DNA from: SPCO01 sp964579825
GTDB lineage: Bacteria > Chloroflexota > Limnocylindria > Limnocylindrales > CSP1-4
Assembly: GCA_964579825.1 (NCBI GenBank)
Contig: CAZOHT010000020.1
Location: forward strand, 1-64,000
Length of the DNA: 64,000 bases
Direction of reading: 5' to 3'
Positions within the stretch are counted from its first letter, which is position 1, and the number at the start of each line of letters is the position of its first letter. Positions 1 to 8,526 of this stretch are shown here, one piece after another. Below the pieces are notes generated by a model, which had not been told where the DNA came from, did not search any database, and worked only from the letters and a program-made list of their open reading frames with translations. The position numbers and the translations under genes are program-made.

Positions 1-84
1 CACATCGAGCTGGAGCGGGCGACCGTCGATGAGGCCGCGGCGGCCATCCTCGCCAAGCTGGAGACCCTGACAGCCGGACGCTGA
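1..84 (+). CDS. 3' end of an unidentified protein-coding gene
   Basis: Reading frame 1 stays open from the window edge to a TGA at 82-84 and encodes the last 27 residues of a protein. The peptide is a charged, alanine-rich helix ending in a short tail, typical of the C-terminus of many soluble enzymes. It is too short to assign a family. The following 152 bases (85-236) hold no gene and only the ribosome binding site of the next gene. Confidence 0.5.
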   Translation, partial: HIELERATVDEAAAAILAKLETLTAGR

Positions 85-236
85 GACCGTCATTCCCGGC
101 TGCGTCATGCCGTCCGTCACGTCGAAAATGAGGAGCCATCTAAGGCGAATCCCGATGTATCGGTCGCGGTGGGCTCCCAGGATCGGCGTGGGGGGAGGGC
201 TGCAGCCCGATGTTCCCGATGGGAAGGAGTGACAGC

Positions 237-818
237 ATGCGCGACGCTTCAGGATCGAGGGTCGGTCCGCGGTCAAGACGGTTCTGGCGGTTCCGTCGAA
301 CGGGTGCCGCCATGGCGCTGGCCATCGCCCTCGCCGGCATCGCAGCGCCGGCGGCGTTCGCCGCGGAACCGGTGACCGTCCCGATGGAGCCGTCCGTGAG
401 CGAGTTCGGGCCCAACGAGGTTTGTGAGGATGCGGTCCGGGTCGAGACTCCCCGGTTGCGTGGGACGACCACGACCTTCCCGAAGGGGCGCAACGGCGTG
501 GTCCTGGACATCTCGGTGGGGTACGCGACCACGCTCGTAACGAACGTGGACAGCCGCGCGACGTACACGTTCCGCGGCAGCTTCCTGATCTCGATCGTCA
601 CGTTCCGCGATGGCTCGCAACGGGCCGATGCGTTCGGGCCGGGCGTCTGGGCCTGGTATCTGGCCGGAGACCCGAGTGAGCTCGGAACCGGACTGTTCCA
701 GATCAAGCGTCACGCGAGCGAGACCTACGACGCAGCAGGGAACATGGTCAAGGCGACGGCTGACGGACCGACGACCGACCTGTGCGCGAAGGTGGGTAGC
801 GGGCCCGTCATGCCGTAG
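237..818 (+). CDS. secreted protein of unknown function
   Basis: This 193-residue protein has an Arg-rich N-terminus followed by a hydrophobic stretch (about residues 27-42) and an Ala-x-Ala site near residue 42, so a cleaved signal peptide is likely. The mature part is beta-rich, with two cysteines far apart (in NEVCEDA and TDLCAKV) that could form a disulfide once exported. I recognise no domain. The start at 237 is chosen over an in-frame ATG at 210 because GGAAGGAG (222-229) lies 7 nt before it. It stands alone, upstream of a divergently unrelated regulator on the same strand. A beta-sandwich surface or periplasmic protein is plausible but not shown. Confidence 0.6.
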   Translation: MRDASGSRVGPRSRRFWRFRRTGAAMALAIALAGIAAPAAFAAEPVTVPMEPSVSEFGPNEVCEDAVRVETPRLRGTTTTFPKGRNGVVLDISVGYATTLVTNVDSRATYTFRGSFLISIVTFRDGSQRADAFGPGVWAWYLAGDPSELGTGLFQIKRHASETYDAAGNMVKATADGPTTDLCAKVGSGPVMP

Positions 819-859
819 CGACCGGAGCGGCCGTAGGCAGCCGTCCGCCGCCCGATCCA

Positions 860-891
860 AGCGCCCGGACACGCTCAGCGGTTCGGGCGCT
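860..891 (+). terminator. GC-rich inverted repeat, possible terminator
   Basis: AGCGCCCG (860-867) pairs perfectly with CGGGCGCT (884-891) across a 16-nt loop, 42 nt after the stop of the secreted protein and 71 nt before the regulator start. There is no T-run, so it could instead be an operator or simply a stable RNA fold. Confidence 0.3.
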
Positions 892-962
892 CACGTTGCC
901 ACTTGTCGGGGCACGGACCATGTGCGCAGAATGGCTGTCCACCCGAGGGAGGGACAGCCTCG

Positions 963-3344
963 ATGGGACGTGCACCCGCTGTCGCGGGGCTCATCGGTCG
1001 GGACCGTGAACTGGCGCGGCTATCGGGGCTCCTGGCGGAATCACGCCTCGTCACGCTGACCGGCCCCGGTGGCATCGGCAAGACCTGGCTGGCCACGGCG
1101 GCATTGGAACGCCTCCGACCGGCCGATGGACGGTTCATCGACCTTGCTGACGCGCTGGATGTCGAAGACGTCGTCAGCGCTGTGGCATGGGCGGTCGGGC
1201 TCATCGGTGTGGATCCACGAAGCGCAGCCGTGGAGGTCCGGCGATACCTCGCCGACCGACCGGTCCTGCTCGTGCTGGATGCCGCGGAGCAGGTGGGCCA
1301 TCTCGGGCGCCTCCTGGACGAGTGGATCGATCGTCTGCCCGACGTTCGAGTCCTCACGACCAGCCGGCTGCCGCTGCGGGCGCACCACGAGGTGGAGGTG
1401 TCGGTACGAGGCCTCGCCCTCCCGGACGGCGTTCGGCCGAGCGATGTGGAAGCCTCGCCGTCCGGGGCCCTATTCCTGCGCCGAGCCCGCCAGCTCGGCG
1501 CGCTGGAGGAGCTCGACGAGGACGACGCCCGCGACCTCGCCGCGGTCCTTCGGCGTCTCGACGGCATCCCTTTGGCGCTCGAACTCGCGGCCGGTCGAAG
1601 CCGTGTCCTCTCGCCGAGTGCCTTGTTGCGGCGACTCGCCGATCGAAGTGTCGTCGCCACATCGGGTGCGCCGACCGGAGAGAAGGGCGATCTGGCGCGT
1701 CATGCCTCGCTTGCCGGGATCCTTGATATGACGGTTGGGTCCCTGGGTCCCGAGGCACGTCGCTTGCTGGCGAGTCTCGCCATCTGCCCCGGATCGTTCG
1801 ACCTCGATCTCGCCCAGGCTCTGGACCCGACCACGCCGGTCGTCCCCACGATGGACGGCCTCGTGGCCGCCGGCCTCGTCCGCCGCACGGGCGAGCTCGA
1901 TGGGGAGCCCCGGTTCCGACTGCTCGAGACCCTCCGGACCTATGAGTCGGTAGAAGCCTCGGCCGTCGAGCTGGATGCGGCGCGTGAGGCTCACGCTCGA
2001 GCAGTCGGGGTGATCGCGGCGCGTATCGCTGGACGGTGGACGACCGATGAGCCGGGCGCCATGCGGGTCATCGTGACCGAGGATGACAACATCGCGGCAG
2101 CCATCGACTGGTCGATCGACCAAGACCCGGCCCTCGGACTGACGATCCTGGGTGTCATCGACCGCTACCTGCAGGCCGGGGCCAAGCTCGATCGGTCCGT
2201 TCGCTGGTATCGAGCGCTCCTGGTGCGCGCGGATCCGGACGATCCATCGCGAGCAACCGCGATGGGCTCCCAGTTGCGCCTGCTGACGCGGTACGCGGCC
2301 ACCGCCGAGGCGCTGGCGATGGTACCGGATGTCGAGGTCGCGGCGGAACGTGCCTCGGGTCGGGCGCGCCGCACGTTGTACCTCCGGCTGGCCTACCTGT
2401 TCCATGCCGTCGGGGACCCCCTCGAGGCGGCTCGCCACACTGACCTGGCCGCCGCCGCATCGACCGATCCGGACGATGGCGACGCGTTGCGATTCGACGC
2501 CGCATCGACACGAGCGTGGCTGTCGGGTGACCTGCCCCTCGCCGCCGATCTCATGGGACGCTCGAGGGCCGCGCACGAGCGGGCCGGCGCCGTGAGCAAC
2601 GCCGGCATCGCATCGTTCAAGCGAGCCCTGATCGAGCTGCATGCGGGTGGCTCATCCGCTGCCGAAGCGGACGCGCGAGCAGCCGTGGCGTGTTGCCCGG
2701 CCGGCAACCTACGTGCGTTCGCACTGGAGGTGTTGGCCCTCGCCCTGGCTGAACGAGGTTCGCCTGATGGCGCCCGGGATGCTCTTGCCGAAGCCTGGGC
2801 GATCGTGGAGTGGGAGGCGCCGATCGACCGGCTCGAGGCGCTCGACGTCGCGGTCGCCGTCCTCGCCGCCGAGGATCGCCATGCGGAGGCATTGGGTGCG
2901 CTCGCCGTCGCCGATCGTCGTCGACCGGAGACCGGCTGGGTCCGCGATCCCCATGTGGCGATCGTTCTCGAGCGCTGGAGAGTCCGCGCGACCCGATCGT
3001 TGACGGCCGTTTCACTTGGCCTCGCGATCGACCCGCCACCGGGTCTGACCGTCGAAGCGGCCATCGTTTCCGCCCTGGCGAAGCCAGCCCCGGGTCGTCG
3101 ACAGGGAAGTCTTCCAGGGATCCGGGACAGGCTCACAGCGCGCGAGGTCGAGGTCTTCGCGCTCGTCGGTGCCGGGCGATCGGATTCGGAGATCAGCGAA
3201 GCGCTGTTCATCAGCCGCAAGACCGCATCGGTCCACGTGACGAACATCAAGAGCAAGCTTGGACTCGGCTCGAGGCTGGAGATCGCGCTGCTGGCTCGCG
3301 ATCTTGGCCGGAGCGCCGATCTCTCCGACCCGCTGGTCAACTAG
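963..3344 (+). CDS. LuxR-family transcriptional regulator with N-terminal NTPase domain
   Basis: A 793-residue regulator of the large ATP-binding LuxR type. The P-loop GPGGIGKT lies at about residues 34-41 and the Walker B strand LLVLD at about 102-106. A long helical, Ala/Arg-rich middle part resembles the TPR-like arm of these proteins. The C-terminus (about 724-785) is a LuxR-type helix-turn-helix (LTAREVEVFALV ... SRKTASVHVTNIKSKLGL). Proteins of this build hydrolyse ATP to switch oligomeric state in response to a ligand, and then bind DNA. ATG 963 is preferred over TTG 903 because GGGAGGG sits 9 nt upstream. It is monocistronic, and its target is unknown; the flanking secreted-protein gene is one candidate. 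Confidence 0.88.
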   Translation: MGRAPAVAGLIGRDRELARLSGLLAESRLVTLTGPGGIGKTWLATAALERLRPADGRFIDLADALDVEDVVSAVAWAVGLIGVDPRSAAVEVRRYLADRPVLLVLDAAEQVGHLGRLLDEWIDRLPDVRVLTTSRLPLRAHHEVEVSVRGLALPDGVRPSDVEASPSGALFLRRARQLGALEELDEDDARDLAAVLRRLDGIPLALELAAGRSRVLSPSALLRRLADRSVVATSGAPTGEKGDLARHASLAGILDMTVGSLGPEARRLLASLAICPGSFDLDLAQALDPTTPVVPTMDGLVAAGLVRRTGELDGEPRFRLLETLRTYESVEASAVELDAAREAHARAVGVIAARIAGRWTTDEPGAMRVIVTEDDNIAAAIDWSIDQDPALGLTILGVIDRYLQAGAKLDRSVRWYRALLVRADPDDPSRATAMGSQLRLLTRYAATAEALAMVPDVEVAAERASGRARRTLYLRLAYLFHAVGDPLEAARHTDLAAAASTDPDDGDALRFDAASTRAWLSGDLPLAADLMGRSRAAHERAGAVSNAGIASFKRALIELHAGGSSAAEADARAAVACCPAGNLRAFALEVLALALAERGSPDGARDALAEAWAIVEWEAPIDRLEALDVAVAVLAAEDRHAEALGALAVADRRRPETGWVRDPHVAIVLERWRVRATRSLTAVSLGLAIDPPPGLTVEAAIVSALAKPAPGRRQGSLPGIRDRLTAREVEVFALVGAGRSDSEISEALFISRKTASVHVTNIKSKLGLGSRLEIALLARDLGRSADLSDPLVN

Positions 3345-3389
3345 GTGCCGCGACCGATGAGCGCGTGGTGAGTCGCCAGTAAGCCCTGG

Positions 3390-4997
3390 GTGACCGGCCA
3401 CGCCCACGATGACGTGGTGTTGGCCATCGTCCCGTCCGCAACGTTGCTCGGCCTGGAGGGCCGGTCCATCCGGGTCGAGGTGGACGTGGCTCCGGGACTA
3501 CCCGGGTTCACCATCGTCGGGCTGGCGGACACCGCGCTCCAGGAGGCACGTGAGCGGGTCCGCGGCGCGATCCGGAATGCCGGGTTCGTGCACCCGCCGA
3601 GACGGATCACGGTCAATCTGGCCCCGGCCGAGTTGCGCAAGGCCGGTTCCAGCCTGGACCTCGCTATGGCTATGGGGATCCTGCTCGGGTCGGAGCAGGT
3701 TCGGCCCGGCGTCGGCGTCATCGGGCTGATCGGTGAATTGTCGTTGGGCGCCGAGGTGCGGCCTGTGCCAGGCATCCTGTCGATGGCCGCCGCCATGGCC
3801 CGACGCGGCGTGGACCGCCTGATCGTCGCGGCCGCCGCCGAGGCCGAGGCCCGTCTGGTGGACGGACTCGAGATCGAAGCCGTCGAGTCGCTCGCGGAGG
3901 CGGCGGAGCTGGTCTCGGGCAGCCGGCATCGGCGGATCGTCCGGCCGAGACCGGATCGCGTGGGCCTGGAAACCGGCAGGGACGGCGCTCCGACAGCGGC
4001 CGATGTGGGTGGCCCGATGCTGTCAGTCGGACTCGTCCCGGACCTCGCGGAGGTCCGCGGCCAGGCGGAGGCTCGTCGTGGCCTCGAGATCGCGCTCGCG
4101 GGCGGGCACGGTCTGCTCCTGATCGGGCCACCCGGCTCGGGCAAGACGTTGCTCGCGCGCACCACGCCGAGTCTCCTGCCGCCGCTCGAAGACGACGCGG
4201 CGATGGCCGTGTCGATCGTGGCCTCGGCCGCCGGGGAGGGCCCCCTCGACGCCCTGCGGCGGGCCGCTCCGTTCCGCTCGCCCCATCACACGATCTCGTA
4301 CGCGGGGATGGTCGGCGGCGGGCCGCGCCTGTCGCCGGGCGAGGTCACGCGGGCGGACCATGGTGTGCTGTTCCTCGATGAGCTGCCCGAGTTCGACCGT
4401 GACGTCCTGGAGGCCCTGCGCCAGCCGCTCGAGGAGGGCCGGGTCGCGATCGCCCGGGCGGGTCGCACGGTGTCCTTCCCGGCCCGCTTCCAGCTGATCG
4501 CGGCGATGAACCCGTGCCCGTGCGGATTCGCCGGGGCACCGGGACGGACGTGCACCTGCCCCACGAACGTACCGGAGCGGTACCAGAAGCGGATCTCCGG
4601 TCCGCTGCGAGACCGGATCGACCTGTCGATCACGATGCCGCGCGTGCCGCCGGCTGCGCTCGTCGGGGACGTGCCCGCCGAGGCATCGGCCGCCGTGGCC
4701 GCACGGATCGCGTCGGCCCACCGGATCGCGCGGGACCGCCAGACCGGGCGTCTCAACGGTCGGCTGAGCGGGGATGAGCTACGGGCGATGGTTCGACTGG
4801 ACGCCGTCACGCGGCGGCACGCGGTGGCCCTCGCCGAGTTGGAGCGAGCGAGCGGGCGGGGGACGGAGCGGATCCTGCGGGTCGCCCGGACGATCGCCGA
4901 CCTCGCCGGAGAGCGATCCGTCTCGGCCGGACATCTCGATGAGGCCGCGTGGTATCGCTCGTCCGACCATCGGGCCGCCGACGCCAGGGCCGTCTGA
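3390..4997 (+). CDS. comM: YifB/ComM-family Mg-chelatase-like AAA+ ATPase
   Basis: This 535-residue protein has the N-terminal ComM fold (residues 10-180, with GLPGFTIVGLAD and VNLAPAELRK), then an AAA+ core with P-loop GPPGSGKT (246-253), Walker B GVLFLDE (325-331) and the cysteine cluster PCPCGF...CTCP (375-391). A C-terminal helical Mg-chelatase domain follows. In naturally transformable bacteria ComM is a hexameric helicase that promotes branch migration during integration of incoming DNA. The GTG start is 45 nt after the regulator gene. The dprA coding region begins within a few to about 30 bases of its stop. Adjacency to dprA supports a role in recombination of imported DNA, though ComM is also common in non-competent species. 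Confidence 0.93.
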   Translation: MTGHAHDDVVLAIVPSATLLGLEGRSIRVEVDVAPGLPGFTIVGLADTALQEARERVRGAIRNAGFVHPPRRITVNLAPAELRKAGSSLDLAMAMGILLGSEQVRPGVGVIGLIGELSLGAEVRPVPGILSMAAAMARRGVDRLIVAAAAEAEARLVDGLEIEAVESLAEAAELVSGSRHRRIVRPRPDRVGLETGRDGAPTAADVGGPMLSVGLVPDLAEVRGQAEARRGLEIALAGGHGLLLIGPPGSGKTLLARTTPSLLPPLEDDAAMAVSIVASAAGEGPLDALRRAAPFRSPHHTISYAGMVGGGPRLSPGEVTRADHGVLFLDELPEFDRDVLEALRQPLEEGRVAIARAGRTVSFPARFQLIAAMNPCPCGFAGAPGRTCTCPTNVPERYQKRISGPLRDRIDLSITMPRVPPAALVGDVPAEASAAVAARIASAHRIARDRQTGRLNGRLSGDELRAMVRLDAVTRRHAVALAELERASGRGTERILRVARTIADLAGERSVSAGHLDEAAWYRSSDHRAADARAV

Positions 4998-5028
4998 GGT
5001 GCTTGGCGTCGGGGCCTCCGGGCCGCTG

Positions 5029-6336
5029 ATGGAGGCGCCGGGTCCGCGTGCGGCGGGCGCGATGGACGCGGCGGGCGCGAAGGACGTTGCGGATGCCGCG
5101 GGTGCCGCGGACGCCGAGCGTGACGCCTGGGCGATCCTTGCCGGCGTGGACGGCCTTGGGCCGGTCGGTCTCGCGGCGCTGCTGCAGCGGTTCCGGACCG
5201 GGCGAGAGGTCCTGCGGATCGCGACCGGTCCACGCGGCGTCCACGAGCTCATGTCCACGCCGCACGGCACGCCGGCGGGGGATGGGACCCGCCGGAGACC
5301 GATCTCGCCCGGCCTGGCGTCCGCCATCGCCGACGCCGCGAACGACGGCGATCGCTTCCTCACGAGACTCCGCGAGATCGGACTGACCGTCGTGACCGTG
5401 GACGACGCGACCTACCCGAGTCGCCTGGCGTCCGTCGAGCTACCGCCGGCCCTGTTGTTCGTCCTCGGTGACGTCCGGGCCCTCGAGTCGGCCCACGCCA
5501 TCGCCGTCGTCGGGACGCGGCGGCCGTCCGATGCCGGTCGTGCGCTCGCGTCCAGGATCGGGGCCGCGCTCGTTGCGGCGGGGGCCAGCGTCGTGTCGGG
5601 GTTGGCCGTGGGGATCGACGGCGCCGTCCATGACGCGACCGTCGCGAGTGGCGGGTCGACCGTGGCGGTGATCGGGGGCGGCCATGCCACGCTGTACCCA
5701 CGCGCCCACCGAGCCCTCGCCGACGCGATCGTGGCGAGCGGTGGGGCGGTGGTGTCCGAGCTCGCGCCGGACGCGAGCCCGACGAAGGGCACCTTCCCGC
5801 GCCGGAACCGGGTCATCAGCGGCTTGTCCGACGCGACCGTGGTCGTCGAGGCCCCGGCCCGCAGCGGCGCGTTGATCACCGCGTCGTGGGCCCTCGAGCA
5901 GGGCCGCGAGTGCTTCCTGGTCCCGGGCGCCATCGGCGCACCGGAGTCCGAGGGATGTCTCGCCTTCCTGCGGGAGTTCCCGGGCGGCGCTCGGATCGTC
6001 GCGGGCATCCCACAACTGCTGGACGATCTCGGGCTCGTCCACGGCTCGCGGACGGCCGCCCTGGCGCCTGCGACCATCACCGTGCTCGGCGAGACGGCCG
6101 GCGTGGTCGCGGCCGGGTTGGTCGCGGGGCTGGCCACGGTCGACGAGCTCGTCGCGGCCACCGGCCTGCCCGTCGCGACCGTGCTGGCGACGCTCACCCT
6201 GCTCGAGCGCGACCGGCTCGCCGTGGGCGTCCATGGGCGCTTCCGGCCGGCCGGGACGCTCGCGGCGCAGCCGTCGGCCGACCCGCGTCGGCGGGCTCGG
6301 GTCCTTGCCCGTTCGGACGACCCGATGCTACCCTGA
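5029..6336 (+). CDS. dprA: DNA-processing protein DprA/Smf
   Basis: About 435 residues. The central Rossmann-like DprA domain is clear: AIAVVGTRRPS near residue 160, VVSGLAVGIDGAVHDA, AVIGGG, and the FPRRNRVISGL signature near 255, followed by SGALITA. A C-terminal winged-helix segment (about 360-430, VDELVAATGLPVATVLATLTLLE) matches the DprA_WH domain. DprA binds single-stranded DNA and loads RecA during transformation. The N-terminus holds an Ala/Gly/Asp-rich low-complexity stretch before a helix-hairpin-helix-like segment (LAGVDGLGPVGLAALL). The start is uncertain: GTG 4999, ATG 5029 and ATG 5062 are all in frame and none has a clear ribosome binding site. A TACCCT hexamer (6329-6334) at its stop may be the promoter of the next gene. 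Confidence 0.92.
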   Translation: MEAPGPRAAGAMDAAGAKDVADAAGAADAERDAWAILAGVDGLGPVGLAALLQRFRTGREVLRIATGPRGVHELMSTPHGTPAGDGTRRRPISPGLASAIADAANDGDRFLTRLREIGLTVVTVDDATYPSRLASVELPPALLFVLGDVRALESAHAIAVVGTRRPSDAGRALASRIGAALVAAGASVVSGLAVGIDGAVHDATVASGGSTVAVIGGGHATLYPRAHRALADAIVASGGAVVSELAPDASPTKGTFPRRNRVISGLSDATVVVEAPARSGALITASWALEQGRECFLVPGAIGAPESEGCLAFLREFPGGARIVAGIPQLLDDLGLVHGSRTAALAPATITVLGETAGVVAAGLVAGLATVDELVAATGLPVATVLATLTLLERDRLAVGVHGRFRPAGTLAAQPSADPRRRARVLARSDDPMLP

Positions 6337-6412
6337 CCTTCGGTGCCCGCCCCAACGTCGGCACCCGCCCGCCCCTCGGGAGCCACCCGAACCCGCAGTC
6401 AGGGAGCGTCTA

Positions 6413-8062
6413 TTGCTGAAGGTCGCCGCCGCGGTGCTGGCCGTCCCGATCCTCGCCGTCGTGTACGTCTCTTCCGCGCTGCGTCGATCGACGCTGCTCC
6501 GGACGGGGCTGGCGGTCGGGCTCGGTGGCATCCTGGCCGTCGGTGTCGTCTTCGCGGGGCAGCCCGCGCCGGCGGCCGCGACCCCGCCCAGCGCGGATCT
6601 GCCCTTGACCAGGGGGGCGTTCGGTCCCGTGGTCGGGACGAGCGTCGGACTGTCCGAGCCGTTGACGATCGCCTTCTCCGCCCCCATGGACCAGGCTTCG
6701 GTCGGCGCGCTCACGTCGGTCTCTCCCGCGGCACCGGTGACCTTGACCTGGGACCCGACCTCGACGGAACTGACGATCTCACCGGCAGATGGCTGGGACG
6801 CGGCGACCTACCACACGGTCACGGTCGCGGCCGGAGCGCTCGCCCGGAGCGGGCAACCCCTCCTCGCGCCGATCCGGACCGGCTTCCTGACCCGCGCCCC
6901 CGCCGGCGTCAGGATCCTCGCCACCGACGTGGTCGGCACACGGGTCAGCGGCTCCACGGCCTTCGAGATCACGGTCGACCAGCCGGTCGATCCCACTGAG
7001 GCGAGCACGGCGATCCGCCTGGAGCCTGACGTTCCAGGCACCGTCGTCCCCACCGACGTCGGGCCCGATGGCGCCACGACGTTCATCTTCACCCCGGCCG
7101 GTGGCCTGCGAGCCGATACCCGCTACCGACTCGTCGTCGCCGGCCTTCGTGACGTCGATGGCGCCGAGATCGCCGCCACCAGCCTGCTCGTCAGGACCGC
7201 CAAGGCCCCGTCCGTGGTTCGCTTCCGCCCGAGAGCCGACACGATCGATGTCGCCCGGGACGCGACGTTATCCGTCCGCTTCACGGCGGCGATGGACCGG
7301 GCGAGTGCGACCAAGGCGTTCACCGTCACCGCAGGCGGCAAGCCCGTCGCCGGCACCGTCTCGTTCGCCGAGGGCGACACGGTCCTGATCTTCAAGCCAA
7401 AGGCCCTGCTGCCGTACTTCACCGCCGTCGCCATGACGGTCGCGGCCACCGCCGAGGCCACGGACGGGACGCCGATCGCGAGGGCCGTGCGCGGCCTCTT
7501 CCGGACCGTGCCCAAGCCGGTCGTCGCCGCGGCTCCGGCTTCGTCCGGATCGGGCGGCTCCTCGAGTGGCGGGTCGTCCGGGGGGTCCGGCGGCGGCGCC
7601 GTCGGCGGCGGCAGCTGGGGTTCCGTGGAGACGTACTACCTGGGCTTGATGAACTGCACCCGGACCGGTGGCTGGGTCACGTCGTCTGGTTCGTGCAGCA
7701 GCCCGGGCGGCCGCAACGTGGCCGCGCTCAAGCTGGACAGCGGGATCAGCTCGAAGGTCTCTCGCCCCTATGCGAAGAAGCTGGCCGTCGGGAACGACTG
7801 CAGCCACTTCATCGGGGGGAACCCGGGCGATCGGCTCGAGGCGGCGGGCTACACGAGCTACCGCTGGGCGGAGAACCTGGGCTGTCGGTCAGGGGGCGCC
7901 AAGAGCGCCGTCCTCGGTTCGCACCTGTTCTTCCAGTCCGAGAAGTCGTACAACGGCGGCCACTACGTGAACATGATGAACGCCGCCTACGACCGGGTGG
8001 GGATCGGGGTGTGGGTGGCGTCCGGACGCGTCCGACTGGTCATCGACTTCTACCACCCCTGA
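6413..8062 (+). CDS. exported Ig-like repeat protein with C-terminal CAP domain
   Basis: This 549-residue protein begins with two hydrophobic segments (residues 3-21 and 31-49), a membrane anchor or signal. Three bacterial Ig-like (SbsA-type) repeats follow at roughly 65-160, 170-265 and 270-365, with the recurrent pattern of 'F(S/T)AAMD..S' and 'LTISP..GW..ATYHTVTV'. A Gly/Ser linker (372-400) leads into a CAP/SCP-like domain (400-549) with NDCSHFI, WAENLG and GGHYVNMM, where His/Glu/His resemble the CAP cavity residues. The TTG start at 6413 is chosen because GGGAG (6402-6406) is 6 nt upstream. Such proteins usually act at the cell surface. The position between dprA and topA is a lineage-specific insertion. 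Confidence 0.75.
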   Translation: MLKVAAAVLAVPILAVVYVSSALRRSTLLRTGLAVGLGGILAVGVVFAGQPAPAAATPPSADLPLTRGAFGPVVGTSVGLSEPLTIAFSAPMDQASVGALTSVSPAAPVTLTWDPTSTELTISPADGWDAATYHTVTVAAGALARSGQPLLAPIRTGFLTRAPAGVRILATDVVGTRVSGSTAFEITVDQPVDPTEASTAIRLEPDVPGTVVPTDVGPDGATTFIFTPAGGLRADTRYRLVVAGLRDVDGAEIAATSLLVRTAKAPSVVRFRPRADTIDVARDATLSVRFTAAMDRASATKAFTVTAGGKPVAGTVSFAEGDTVLIFKPKALLPYFTAVAMTVAATAEATDGTPIARAVRGLFRTVPKPVVAAAPASSGSGGSSSGGSSGGSGGGAVGGGSWGSVETYYLGLMNCTRTGGWVTSSGSCSSPGGRNVAALKLDSGISSKVSRPYAKKLAVGNDCSHFIGGNPGDRLEAAGYTSYRWAENLGCRSGGAKSAVLGSHLFFQSEKSYNGGHYVNMMNAAYDRVGIGVWVASGRVRLVIDFYHP

Positions 8063-8114
8063 ACGGGACCATCGGCTGGGTGACGGACGCGGTGCGTCCT
8101 GCCACCATCGAGGC

Positions 8115-8468
8115 GTGATCCGGAATGCGTGCATCCACCTCAACGGCGAGCAGCCGCTCCTGGCCGACCTGTTCGACCTGCCGGCGACGTCCGACGTGAC
8201 GCTGAGCTGCACGAACCTGCGCAACATGAACGGCAAGCGGCCGGTCTTCGCGGACGACTCGGCGGCCGTCTTCTACTTCCCGATGATCCACATCCGGTTC
8301 ATCGAGGTGCCGCCCGGTTCCGTCGCCGGCACGGCGCTCGCGCTGGACATGCCGGTCCCGGTCGGGGTCGCGGCGCAGCTCGGCGACGGGCGGCCCGAGT
8401 CCGAACCCGACCTGGACGAGGACCTGGAGATCGACGAGGACTTCCTCCGCCGCGTTCGCGAGGCCTGA
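8115..8468 (+). CDS. conserved-looking small cytoplasmic protein, unknown function
   Basis: A 117-residue, acidic protein with no signal peptide or membrane segment. Its first 85 residues look like a compact beta-rich domain (LLADLFDLP, VTLSCTNLRNMNGKRPVF, FYFPMIHIRFIEV) and the C-terminus is a run of Asp/Glu. I recognise no family. It starts with GTG, and CACCAT lies 6 nt upstream, so it may be leaderless like topA just after it. It sits 52 nt after the CAP protein and 58 nt before topA. Confidence 0.55.
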   Translation: MIRNACIHLNGEQPLLADLFDLPATSDVTLSCTNLRNMNGKRPVFADDSAAVFYFPMIHIRFIEVPPGSVAGTALALDMPVPVGVAAQLGDGRPESEPDLDEDLEIDEDFLRRVREA

Positions 8469-8513
8469 CCGCTCGGCGAACGGCCGGATACGGGACCGTG
8501 CAGGACCCGGTGC

Positions 8514-8519
8514 TACACT
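8514..8519 (+). promoter_or_regulatory. putative -10 element of topA (leaderless)
   Basis: TACACT lies 7 nt before the topA GTG, with no Shine-Dalgarno sequence between. Transcription would start at or next to the start codon. No convincing -35 is visible. Confidence 0.45.
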
Positions 8520-8526
8520 CCCGGCC

